Of a stretch of 64,000 bases of DNA, positions 22,229 to 32,919 are shown piece by piece (the first letter of the stretch is position 1; every line of letters begins with the position of its first letter). Both the position numbers and the translations under genes were made by a program. Below the pieces are notes generated by a model. The model made no database searches. It was not told where the DNA came from and saw only the letters and a list, made by a program, of their open reading frames with translations. The DNA lies in NCBI RefSeq assembly GCF_905171765.1, contig NC_053397.1, positions 118,788,378 to 118,852,377 of the forward strand, read 5' to 3'. The DNA comes from Bufo bufo. Its lineage: Eukaryota > Chordata > Amphibia > Anura > Bufonidae.

Positions 22229-25200
22229 GTACCCCCCCCTCTACGGGTGGACTCCGGACACCCAGGACCCACCTTCTCAGGATGAGCCCTATGAAATGCC
22301 CTGATAAGGCGAGTGGCTTTAATGTCCGACACCGGAACCCACATCCTCTCCTCAGGACCATAACCCTTCCAATGAACGAGGTACTGGAGAGAACTGCGGA
22401 CAATGCGAGAGTCCACAATTCTGGAAACCTCAAACTCCAGATTGCCATCAACCAAAATCGGAGGAGGAGGCAAAGAGGAGGGTACCGTGGGCTGGACATA
22501 TGGTTTTAAGAGAGATCTGTGAAATATATTATGTATCTTCCAAACCCGTGGAAGATCAAGACGGAAGGCAACAGGATTGATGACTGACAAGATTTTATAA
22601 GGCCCAATAAACTTGGGACCCAATTTCCAGGAGGGAACCTTCAGTTTAATATTTCTTGTAGACAACCACACCAGATCACCCACATTCAGGTCCGGACCAG
22701 GCACACGTCTCTTATCAGCCACACGCTTATACTTCTCACTCATCTTTCTAATATTACTCTGAATCTTTTGCCAAATGGTAGACAAAGACGAGGAAAATCT
22801 CTCCTCCTCAGGTAAACCTGAAGGAGCCCCTCCCGAGAATGTCCCAAACTGCGGATGGAACCCATATGCACCACAGAATGGTGACTTATCAGAAGATTCC
22901 TGACGACGGTTGTTCAGAGCAAACTCAGCAAGAGGGAGAAATGAACACCAATCCTCCTGGTTCTCTGCCACAAAACAGCGCAAATATGTCTCCAGATTCT
23001 GATTGAGGCGCTCAGTCTGACCATTCGACTGCGGGTGAAAAGCAGAAGAGAAGGACAGCCGAACCCCCAGGCGAGAACAGAAATCCTTCCAGAATCTGGA
23101 CACAAACTGCGTGCCTCTATCGGAAACAATATCAGAGGGAATGCCATGCAATTTAACAATATGGTCGACAAAAGCTTGCGCCAACGTTTTAGCATTGGGT
23201 AAACCAGGGAAAGGTACGAAATGAGCCATCTTGCTAAAACGGTCCACCACCACCAGGATCACCGACTTCCCTGAGGAACGAGAAAGATCCGTGATAAAGT
23301 CCATGGACAGGTGTGTCCAAGGACGGGAAGGTATGGGTAACGGGAGAAGGGAACCTGAAGGCCGTGAACGAGGGACCTTAGCGCGAGCGCACGTCTCACA
23401 AGCAGCCACAAAACCCTCCACCAACTTACGAAGAGCCGGCCACCAAAATCTCCGAGCAATGAGATCTACCGTGGCTCTACTCCCGGGGTGACCAGCAAGA
23501 ACAGTATCATGATGCTCCTTGAAGAGTTTGTGACGTAGCTCAGGAGGCACAAACAACTTCCCAGAAGGACAACGGGCAGGTGCCTCAGTCTGGGCAGCCT
23601 GGACCTCTGCCTCCAAATCAGAATATAGAGCAGAAACAACTACCCCCTTTCGCGAAAATGGGACCCGGGTCCTCAGAGTTTCCTCCTCCCGGAAAACAGC
23701 GAGAGAGAGCACCAGCCTTCACATTTTTGATCCCAGGGCGGAATGTAACGACAAAATTGAATCTGGAGAAGAACAGAGACCATCTGGCCTGTCTCTGATT
23801 CATACGCCTGGCCGACTCCAAGTATGCCAGATTCTTATGGTCGGTAAAAACGGTGATAGGGTGCCTGGCCCCCTGCAACCAATGGCGCCATTCCTCGAAA
23901 GCCAACTTGATGGCCAACAACTCCCTATCTCCCACATCATAGTTTTTCTCTGCCGGGGAGAGTTTTTTAGAGAAAAAGGCACAGGGTCGCCATTTGGCAG
24001 GAGAAGGGCCCTGGGACAAAACAGCACCCACACCCACCTCGGAAGCATCCACCTCAACAATAAAAGGTAAGGAAACATCGGGATGCACCAAGACGGGAGC
24101 AGACGCAAAACTCTCTTTAATCTTAGAAAAAGCTGCAAGCGCCTCCTCCGACCAAGAGGAAAAATCCGCCCCCTTTTTTGTCATGACAGTGAGGGATTTG
24201 ACAACCGAGTAATAATTCAAAATGAACTTTCTGTAATAGTTCGCAAAACCCAGAAAGCGCATCAATGCCTTCTGATTCTCAGGAAGCTCCCACTCAAGTA
24301 CAGCACGGACCTTCTCCGGATCCATGCGAAAACCAGAAGCAGAGAGGAGAAAACCCAGAAATTGAATCTCCGATACCATAAAAAGACATTTCTCCAGCTT
24401 GGCGTACAATTTATTTTCCCGCAGAATCCGCAGAACCTGAAAAAGATGATCCTGATGGGTCTGAACATCAGGGGAAAAAAATCAAAATATCATCAAGATA
24501 CACCAATACAAATTTCCCCATTAAATGGTAGAAAATACCGTTAACAAAATGCTGAAAGACGGCCGGAGCATTCATCAGGCCGAAAGGCATAACGAGACTC
24601 TCGAAATGCCCGTTAGGGGTATTAAAGGCCGTTTTCCATTCATCCCCCTCTCTGACCCTGACCAGGTTGTACGCGCCTCTCAAATCCAATTTGGAAAAAA
24701 CCTTGGCCCCAACAATTTGGTTGAAGAGGTCCGGGATCAGAGGAAGGGGATAGGGATCGTGAATCGTGATACGGTTCAGCTCCCTTAAATCTAGGCAAGG
24801 TCTCAGAGAGCCATCTTTTTTTTTAACAAAAAAAAAAAACTGCGGCAACAGGTAATTTTGAGGGACGAATATGCCCCTTATCGAGACTCTCGGAGATATA
24901 GGTTCGCATTGCGATTCTTTCCGGTTGTGAGAGATTGTAGAGGCGTGCTTTTGGCAGCTTGGCGCCGGGAATGAGGTTAATGGGACAGTCAAACTCCCGG
25001 TGAGGAGGTAGCTCCTGAACACCGCTCTCGGAAAACACGTCCGAGAAATCAGAGAGAAATGATGGCACAGTTTTAGTAGACACCTCTGCAAAAGTCGCTG
25101 TGAGACAATTCTCTCTACAAAAGTCACTCCACTCATTTATTTGCCTTCCTTGCCAATCAATAGTGGGGTTATGTCTAGTGAGCCAGGGTAACCCCAAAAC

Positions 25201-26453
25201 TAGAGGAGAAGGCAATCCGTTAAGGACAAAACAAGATATATCCTCCACATGAGTGTCACCTACAGCTAACCGGATATTGTGAACAATGCCCTTCAGAGAT
25301 CTCTGTGAGAGTGGAGCAGAGTCAATAGCAAAAACAGGTATATCCTTTTCTAATGTGCAAACCTGAAAACCATGCATGGCTACAAATTGAGTGTCAATAA
25401 GATTGACGGCCGCTCCACTATCGACAAAAATCTCACAAGAAATGACTTTGCTCTCTAGCGCCACCCTGGCAGACAGGAGAAAACGGGAACTGCAGGTCAG
25501 AGGAAAAGCATCAATTCCTACATCAACTTTGCCCAAAGTAGCAGATGAAGCAGAGTTTGATGATTTACCTTTTGAGGTTTTTCTCTTATCGCTCTTAGTA
25601 CAGTTCAAGAATCTCCTAGACGGACAAACATTTGCCAAATGACCTATGCCCCCACAACAAAAACACACCATACTCTGAGGTCTAAATCCTCTTTTATCAG
25701 GGGCAAGTCGACCTAGCTGCATGGGCTCCTCCTCAGAGTGGACCGAGACAGGATGAGGCCCCTGCACACTGAATGAGTCCGCACCACTGCCCCTAGACTG
25801 ACAATGGCTGGACAGAGAGGTCTCGTTTCTTTCTCTTAGACGCCTGTCAAGGCGTACCGCCAATGACATGGCAGACTCTAAGGACGTTGGTCTCTCATGG
25901 AAAGCAAACGCATCTTTCAATTTCTCTGAGAGACCATGACAGAACTGACTCCGGAGTGCAGCATCATTCCAACCTGAATCAGCTGCCCATCTCCGAAATT
26001 CAGAACAATAAAGCTCCGCAGACAGTTTGTTCTGGCATAAAAAACGTAAGTTAGATTCGGCCAGAGCAACACGATCCGGGTCATCATATATCTGCCCCAG
26101 GGCCGCAAAAAATCTTTCCACGGATCGAAGGGAGGGATCCCCTGATGGCAGCGAAAAAAAGCCAAAGTCTGAGCATTACACCTGAGCAGGGAGATGAAAA
26201 TCCTCACCCTCTGCTCCTCATTACCAGAGGAATGGGGATACAAGCAAAAATGGAGTTTGCATGCCTCTCTGAAGCGAACAAAATTCTCACTGCCCCCGGA
26301 GAACGTTTCCGGAAGTGAGACCTTTGGCTCGCAACAGACTCCATGGGCCGGAGCATAGCCCAATGCATGAAGCTGAGTCATAGATTGACGGAGATCCGCT
26401 ACCTCCAAAGAAAGACCCTGCATGCGGTCAACCAGGCCAGAAAGCGGATCCAT
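22174..26453 (-). pseudogene. Gypsy-3 gag-pol polyprotein (broken)
   Basis: Gag starts at 26453 (MDPLSGLVDRMQGLS). Unlike Gypsy-1, the Gag knuckle and protease are joined in one frame here ([17 protein letters not shown]), which shows that the intact family has a single gag-pol frame. The RT YLDD lies near 24490 and the chromodomain ends at the 3' LTR. Frameshifts by comparison with Gypsy-1: near 26150 in Gag (expanded A-run), near 24830 before the RT palm (A/T run), near 24475 just after YLDD (one extra A), and near 23650 between RNase H and integrase. Integrase motifs [15 protein letters not shown] and NGQTER are all present. The stop codon lies about 55 nt inside the 3' LTR. Confidence 0.93.
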
Positions 26454-26472
26454 GTCAAAAAGGACGGTTTTG

Positions 26473-26483
26473 GCGGATTATAA
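26473..26483 (-). promoter_or_regulatory. Gypsy-3 self-primer binding site
   Basis: Minus strand TTATAATCCGC directly after the 5' LTR. It pairs over ten consecutive Watson-Crick positions with GCGGATTATAT in the LTR (26936-26946). Compared with Gypsy-1, one base is changed in both partners (A-U becomes G-C), so pairing is kept. Confidence 0.8.
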
Positions 26484-27149
26484 TGTCACGGCTGTATGTG
26501 AGCAACAAGAGCATACACAGTAAATAGAGCTACTGACCGGACCCAAACTAGGGAGGATAAAGGGTGACCCCTGTCAGACCCTCAAAGCTCTCCCTATGCT
26601 GCTAAGCACATGCCCGGATCCAAATGGTGGAACGAGGCATGCCCGCGTACCTAAGACTGATGACCACTGTAACCCCTACAATAGTGGAAGGGGCACGGCC
26701 ACCGGTGCCCTGCTCAGTATATGGACGGAACCGGGGTCGCCTCAGATCCAGTCAGAAAACAAACAGAAACACTACAATGTCTGCACACTTAACTGAAGGA
26801 GCTGCAGGAGCAGTGAAGACAGATCCAAAGACAGCTGGCAATATCCGGAGTACTTGCTGCAGCAGAACACAGGTCCAGTGAAATGATAGCACACAAGTGA
26901 AGATACTCAAGCAAGAGATACAACTCAAATGAGAAATATAATCCGCACCCTACAAAAGGAGGAGGGGTGATTTAAAGGCAGAGAAATCAAACACAGGAGG
27001 AACAGCTGGGAGGAAGGAAACAAAGTAAAGACCTCATCACAGGGGCGGAGAAACAGAGCAGAGAGAACTCCTCCAAGCTCTAGTAGTGACATCATCACAG
27101 GGGTGGAGAAACAGAGCTGTGAGAACGTCTCAAAGCTCTGGTAGTGACA
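26484..27149 (-). repeat. Gypsy-3 5' LTR with predicted RNA start
   Basis: 666-bp LTR. On the minus strand a TATA-like TTTAAATCACC (about 26965-26975) precedes GCGGATTATAT (26946 downward), the proposed RNA 5' end and self-primer. Confidence 0.9.
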
Positions 27150-27736
27150 GGTTGGCTGCGCGCTCTATGTAAGCTAGGGCTGTTTCCTTATGGTAGCTTT
27201 CTGGGTTTGCTTTGCAACCCTTTTTGGCTCACTCAGGGATCCGTAGCTCCTTCTCCTCAGCTGTTCCTTGTCCAGCACTCCCAACCTCCTTATATTCCCC
27301 TCTCACACTTCTCTGGTTGCCAGATATAGAGCTTCCTGCCTGGACTTCTATACTGACCCTCTGGAGCTGTGTTGCTGCATTCTCTGGTTGTTGGTCCAGA
27401 ACGCTACCCTCCGGATCCCTGTTGGACCTTTGTGGTCTGCTGTGGTCGCCCACCTGGGTGTATGTGTTTGCCTGTATTGTCTGTCCTCTCCCTGGTGTTT
27501 CCCTCTTAGTGTCAGTGGTGCGGACTAGCAATCCCACCGGCCCGTTCACTATCTAGGGCTCATTTTAGGGAAAGCCAGGGTTTAGGCACGTGATCGCCGC
27601 ACGGGTGAGGAACCCGTCTAAGGACGTCAGGGCAGTCAGGTGCCAGCCGCAAGGTGAGTCAGGGGTCACCACCTTTCCCTCTCCCTTGGGCAGGGCTTTC
27701 CCTTTTCCCTCCCTGTGCGTGACGCCGGTCATTACA
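27150..27736 (+). repeat. Gypsy-2 3' LTR, right part
   Basis: Resumes the LTR after Gypsy-3 (GGTTGGCTGCGCGC) and ends GGTCATTACA, then the CCTAC duplication. It is collinear with 11130-11712. Confidence 0.92.
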
Positions 27737-27741
27737 CCTAC

Positions 27742-28065
27742 CCCGTCAGGTGAACACTGTAACAAAAAAAAAGTAAAAAGCCATTTTTTGTAACCTTACA
27801 TCATACCAAGTGATCAAAAAGTCATATGTACCCCAAAATAGTACCAATCAAACCGTCACCTCATCCCGCAAGAAATGAGGCCCTACATATGACAAGCTCC
27901 CAAAAATACAAAAAATTTGGCTTTCAGAAACATGATTTTTTTTTTCAAGAATGCTTGTATTGTGTAAAACTGAAATACATTTTTATAAAAAGGAGACCTA
28001 TTAGGTATCACCGCCTCCGTAACAACCTGCACTATTAAAATATCACATAATCCACCCCCTAAAGT
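27742..28065. repeat. Non-coding amphibian repeat, segment 3
   Basis: Right part of the repeat disrupted by Gypsy-2. It contains CATATGTACCCCAAAATAG and ACCGTCACCTCATCCCGC near 27823-27870. The same phrase recurs at 30061-30110 (in the palindrome) and, weaker, at 31660-31720. No coding frame. Confidence 0.55.
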
Positions 28066-28076
28066 GTAATATTGAA

Positions 28077-29440
28077 TAACATAGTAACATTTGTAAGGTT
28101 GAAAAAAGACATCTGTCCATCCATTTCAGTCTGTTATCCTGCAAATTGATACAGAGGAAGGTAAAAAAAAGTGTGAGGTAGAAGCCAATTTTCCTCACTT
28201 TAGTGGAAAAAATTCCTTCCCGACTCCAATCAGGCAATCAGAATAACTCCCTGGATCAACTACCCATCTCTAGTAGCTATAACCTATAATATTATTACAC
28301 ATCCAGACCCCTCTTGAACTCTTTTAGTGAACTCACCATCACCAGCTCCTCAGGCAGAGAGTTCTCTAGTCTTACTGCTCTTACCATGAATAATCCTCTT
28401 CTATGTTTGTATAGACAGTTACTGAATAGCCCAAATTTTGATAATCTTTCTTGGTACTGTAGTACACCCATTCCAGTTATAATTTTAGTTGCCCTTCTCT
28501 GAACCCTTTCCAGCTCTGCTATGTCAGCCCAGAATTGTGCACAATACTCCATGACTAATGATTTGTAAAGTGGCAGGACTATGTTCTCATCACGGGCATC
28601 TGTGCCCCTTTTGATGCAAACTATTATCTTATTGGCCTTGGCTCAGCTGCCTGACACTGGTTTCTACAGCTTAGTTTGTTGTTCACTAACATTCCTAAGT
28701 CCTTTTCCATGTCAGTGTTACCCAGTGTTTTACCATTTAGTATGTACGCTTGACATGCATTATTTCTTCCCATGTGCATAACCTTACATTTGTCAGTGTT
28801 AAACCTCACCTGCCACTTCTCTGCCCAAGCCTCTAATCTATCCAGATCCATCTGTAGCAGTATACTGTCCTCTTCAGTGTTAATTACTTTACACAGTTTA
28901 GTGTCATCTGCAAAAAATTATATTTTACTGTGCAAGCCTTCTACAAGATTATTAATAAATATATTGAAGAGAATAGGGCCTAATACTGACCCCTGTGGTT
29001 CCCCACTGGTGACAGTGACCCAATCTGATTGTGTACCGTTAATAACAACCCTCAGTTTTCTATCACTGAGCCAGTTACTTACCCACATACAGACATTTTC
29101 TCCCAGTCCAAGCATTCTCATTTTATATGCTAGCCTTTTATGTGGTATAGTGTCAAATACTTTGGAGAAGTCAAGATACTGTATACGACATTCATTGACT
29201 CACCGCGGTCAAGTCTACAACTTACCTCCTCATAGAAATTGATTACATTAGTTTGACATGACTGATCCCTCATAAAGCCATGCTGATATGGCGTTATTTG
29301 GTTATTTTCATTCAGATACTCCAAGATAGCATCTCCCAGAAAACATTCAAACAGTTTACCCTTGACAGATGTTAAACTTACCGGCCTATAGTTTTTGAGC
29401 TCTGTTTTTTAACCCTTTTTGAATATTGGCACCACATTTG
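28077..29440 (-). pseudogene. CR1/Rex1-like LINE, RT fragment
   Basis: Minus-strand non-LTR retrotransposon, 5'-truncated near 29440, with its 3' untranslated end near 28077 (ACATAGTAAC ... AAAAAAGACA type tail). Readable RT pieces in several frames: [36 protein letters not shown] (RT motif B region, near 29000), KCKVMHMGRNN, and the C-terminal LERVQRRATKIITGMG. The stretch around 29180-29230 is rearranged or deleted, and the YADD region is not intact. Numerous frameshifts. Exact clade (CR1, L2 or Rex1) cannot be settled by eye. Confidence 0.8.
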
Positions 29441-29473
29441 CTAAGCGACAATGATAAAAAAAATCATATGTAC

Positions 29474-30060
29474 TGTAGTAAGGCACAAGGGACCATCATT
29501 GATGGTAGATATGTGTCACCGGGGTACCTGGCCTCGGTGAAGTAGGAGCCAGTAGTTAAGGTGTGTCAGCGGCAGTAGGTGGTTGACATTTCATTTATTT
29601 TGTATAGCTGTCAATAGCTGATCCGGGACGGCTCTTACTGGGAGTAGTCATAGTGCTGGGTGGGTGACTACTCCCCAGGTTCCAGGCCGGGTCTTGACTG
29701 GCCTACCAAAAACAGCCAGCAGTGTCAGGTGGGGGTGATTACCTCTCTGACAGTGGATCTCTATGGAGTGCTGTGTTGGATCAGAGCCTGAGCCGGAGTT
29801 GCTGTTCCTGAAAGACTGAGGACAAAGCGAGGTCCACATACACCCTGTGGGGTTACGGTACTGTGCAATACCATACCTGTGTTGTGCTATAAATATGGGA
29901 CTTTATTGTTTCTTTAAGGCCGGCTGGAGCAAGCCGATCACTGCCATTTACTGCCTTATTGTTTTGTCAAGAATAAAAGACAACTGTTGCTTTGCTTTCA
30001 CAGCTAAAAGACTGCTGCTGTGTTCTTATCTGAAGGCTACCATTGGGGAAGATCCCTACA
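29474..30060 (+). mobile_element. Solo LTR
   Basis: A 587-bp block starting TGTAGTAAGG and ending ATCCCTACA. It is flanked by the 4-bp repeat GTAC (29470-29473, 30061-30064), inside the non-coding repeat phrase CATATGTAC/CCAAAA. It has a TATA box (CTATAAATATGG, about 29888) and a polyadenylation signal AATAAA (about 29973) in LTR-like order, and no coding frame. This is what remains after LTR-LTR recombination of a retroelement. Family not identified. Confidence 0.7.
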
Positions 30061-30169
30061 GTACCCAAAAATGGTACCAATAAAAACGTCATCTCTTCCC
30101 TCAAATAAACAAGCCCCTACTCAGCAGAAAAAAAAAAAGCTTTCAGAAAATGCAGGGTGCATCCGGGGG

Positions 30170-30641
30170 TGTCACGATCAGTGTGGGGGAAAAACTCCAC
30201 ACTAAATACAGGTGGAAAGGGGAACAGTAACTGGGCCTGGAAACTAGGGAAGGAACAGGTCACCTCCTAAACAACCCTAATCCGGGCCCTAACTACCTAT
30301 CAATATGAATAGACCTTGAAGGTAGGAATAGTCATATGCTGGATACCTAGGCCCGTATATCCCTATAATGCCCTGGAATGAGGTTAGGACCAGAGTCAAC
30401 CCATTCCTCCCCAGATAGACGAATGGAAGTCTCTGTCTCAGGCCCAGATACAAACAACATGGAATATAACAAACACAAAACAGTAAGAAAAGACAAGACT
30501 TATCTGAAAGCAGAAAACTGGCAACTCCAGAAGCACCACAGAGTACAACCGACCAGCTAGTTAGAAGACAGGAAGAAAATCTATAAACCGCACCTCCAAG
30601 AGTGGGAAGCGGCTACTTATGGGAAAATTCACAGCTAAGAC
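30170..30641 (-). mobile_element. Truncated LTR (chromovirus-like), left palindrome arm
   Basis: Starts TGTCACGATCAGTG and resembles the Gypsy-1 LTR in opening sequence and layout (GAAACTAGGGAAGGAACAGG). It is truncated at the palindrome centre. On the minus strand CATAAGTAGCC is followed 28 nt later by GCGGTTTATAG, the same arrangement as the self-primer region of Gypsy-1 to Gypsy-3. No internal element sequence is present, so the primer site cannot be checked here. Confidence 0.6.
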
Positions 30642-30645
30642 TATT

Positions 30646-31117
30646 GTCTTAGCTGTGAATTTTCCCATAAGTAGCCGCTTCCCACTCTTGGAGGTGCGGT
30701 TTATAGATTTTCTTCCTGTCTTCTAACTAGCTGGTCGGTTGTACTCTGTGGTGCTTCTGGAGTTGCCAGTTTTCTGCTTTCAGATAAGTCTTGTCTTTTC
30801 TTACTGTTTTGTGTTTGTTATATTCCATGTTGTTTGTATCTGGGCCTGAGACAGAGACTTCCATTCGTCTATCTGGGGAGGAATGGGTTGACTCTGGTCC
30901 TAACCTCATTCCAGGGCATTATAGGGATATACGGGCCTAGGTATCCAGCATATGACTATTCCTACCTTCAAGGTCTATTCATATTGATAGGTAGTTAGGG
31001 CCCGGATTAGGGTTGTTTAGGAGGTGACCTGTTCCTTCCCTAGTTTCCAGGCCCAGTTACTGTTCCCCTTCCCACCTGTATTTAGTGTGGAGTTTTTCCC
31101 CCACACTGATCGTGACA
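30646..31117 (+). mobile_element. Truncated LTR, right palindrome arm
   Basis: Mirror copy of 30170-30641 ending CGTGACA at 31117. GCGGTTTATAG lies at 30696-30706. Confidence 0.6.
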
Positions 31118-31378
31118 CCCCCGGATGCACCCTGCATTTTCTGAAAGCTTTTTTTTTTTCTGCTGAGTAGGGGCTTGTTTATTTGAGGGAAGAGATGACG
31201 TTTTTATTGGTACCATTTTTGGGTACTGTAGGGATCTTCCCCAATGGTAGCCTTCAGATAAGAACACAGCAGCAGTCTTTTAGCTGTGAAAGCAAAGCAA
31301 CAGTTGTCTTTTATTCTTGACAAAACAATAAGGCAGTAAATGGCAGTGATCGGCTTGCTCCAGCCGGCCTTAAAGAAA

Positions 31379-32389
31379 ATATCGAGCCGTCAGAGGGAAA
31401 ATATTTAGGATGGTATGTATATATCATATAGTCACAGAGTACCTCCTATTAAAACGTAGCCTTTATTAATTAAATATAATTACGCTGAGAAACTCAACTT
31501 CCTGTCTAAAATACCTTCACTGTTCCTAAGTTACTTGCATTAAAAACACAATGCAACGCATTGCATCCGGATGCGATTTTCACGCATGCCCATTCACTTC
31601 TATGGGGCCAGCGTTGCGTGAGAATCGCAGAATATAGAACATCTATGATCCGAAGCTCGATTCGCTCTACACTAATAAAAACTATAGATCATCCCACAAA
31701 AAATGAGTCCTCACACAGCTCCATAAACATAACTACAGTATAAAAAAATTATGGCAGTCAGAATATGGTAACGAAGAGATAAAAAATAATTTTCTCCAAA
31801 GTTTTTATTTTTTTCAGTATTAAAGCACAAGAAAACAATATAAATGTAGTATCTCCATAATTACTACACAGGGAACACCGTAAAAGCAAAACCTATAGAA
31901 CTGTGGCGGAATATATATATTTTTTTAACTCATTTAAAATTTTGTTTAGTTTCCCACTACATTGTATGCAGTAGTAAATGGCACAATTCAAAAATATAAC
32001 TTGCCCTGCAAAAAACAATGCATTTTCATATTCTAAAGCTTCCCAAAAATTAATCCTTATCAGGGGCAGTTGGTGTTTAAACACACACAGTGTTATGGGA
32101 TCACAAAATAAATAAAAAACAGTGGCTTGTTCGGGGACTAAGTGTCCACAAATGATGTCTTGACAAGGTCAGAATGCTTGCCTATACAACACACACAAGT
32201 TTTAATTGTCAGAAGAAAAAGTGGCTCTTGAACGAGCCTATAATAAACATTCTTCCTTTTAATTGGGAGCAGCAGCAGTGCAATGTGCATATGGAAAGGG
32301 TACAGATACTGTATAGTTATGTGACCGCAATATTAGCAGCAGCAATAGCAGCATAACATGGAACATACAAGGCAGTAGGTTGGCTGTCT
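31379..32389. other. Unassigned AT-rich stretch with repeat fragments
   Basis: No gene seen. 31545-31650 resembles the MITE family of 34900-35060 (GATGCGATTTTCACGC, CCATTCACTTCTATGGGG). 31660-31880 is a weak match to the non-coding repeat. The rest (31379-31540, 31900-32389) shows no recognisable feature. Confidence 0.5.
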
Positions 32390-32912
32390 ATGGGTAGTAT
32401 TAGTAGTGGCATGATGGTGGCGGTTACATAATGTAGGCAGCAGCAGCCTTATAGAACATGATGGTGGGCAGGACGGCAGGCAGGCAGACAGCAACAGTGG
32501 CATTGTCATCATCATCATCCCCTTGCTTCTCCACCTCCAATTCCTCCTCCTTTTGCAGTGACAGCTCCTTATCCTCCTCCATGGCAATTTCTCCTTGTGG
32601 GTCCCCAACAGCTGCAGGGTGCACAGTAATGTGCGCTAGCTGTTTTTCTTCCTCCATTGTCCCCTGATGCAAAAACATCAGCGTCTATTATAAGATAAAT
32701 AAGAGGGGGATGACATTGCTTATTTATTCCCTTCTGACAGATTTTGTGGCCTCTTCAAGGAGGTTCAGCACCCGACAGGCATCTCAGATGAGCTGCCACT
32801 GCTTCACCTCGAAGCAATACATGTTCCCTGCTGCGGAGGCAGTCTGGTGCATGACAAAGTCGTTCACGGCTTTCCGTTGCTCGTACAGACGCTCAAGCAT
32901 GTGCAAAAATCA
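32390..32912 (-). pseudogene. hAT transposase fragment
   Basis: On the minus strand LERLYEQRKAVNDFVMHQ, then DACRVLNLLEEATKSVRRE and ISNVIPLLFIL are readable in one frame with four stops. An acidic segment (EEDKELSLQKEEELEVEKQ) follows. This order matches the middle of hAT transposases, as in hAT-A (AVISVTIPLLCLLEKTLRA followed by an acidic insert). Catalytic residues are not included and both ends are missing. Confidence 0.65.
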
Positions 32913-32919
32913 TTCAAAA

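Larger units (their letters stand above)
21569..27149 (-). mobile_element. Gypsy-3: chromodomain LTR retrotransposon inside the Gypsy-2 3' LTR
   Basis: A second member of the Gypsy-1 family, minus strand, with LTRs of 660 bp (21569-22228) and 666 bp (26484-27149). The 5-bp duplication is GGTTG (21564-21568 and 27150-27154). Its LTRs differ from Gypsy-1 LTRs by many substitutions and indels, so it represents another subfamily, while the coding region is very similar. Confidence 0.95.
11064..27736 (+). mobile_element. Gypsy-2: chromodomain LTR retrotransposon, twice interrupted
   Basis: Plus-strand element flanked by the 5-bp duplication CCTAC (11059-11063 and 27737-27741). It is related to Gypsy-1 and Gypsy-3 but clearly a different family by LTR and protein sequence. 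Its pol is interrupted by hAT-A (14440-19976) and its 3' LTR by Gypsy-3 (21569-27149). Without these it would be about 5.5 kb. About a dozen differences are visible between the LTRs, more than in Gypsy-1, consistent with Gypsy-2 being older than the insertions it carries. Confidence 0.95.
29909..31378. repeat. Near-perfect 1.47-kb palindrome
   Basis: Arms 29909-30641 and 30646-31378 (733 bp each) are reverse complements around a 4-nt spacer TATT at 30642-30645. One mismatch was seen (30216 A against 31071 C) and no length differences, even in the 11-nt A/T run. The arms include the 3' part of the solo LTR, a piece of the non-coding repeat and a truncated second LTR. The right end stops inside the solo LTR sequence, so the duplication is younger than both insertions. 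Confidence 0.92.
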
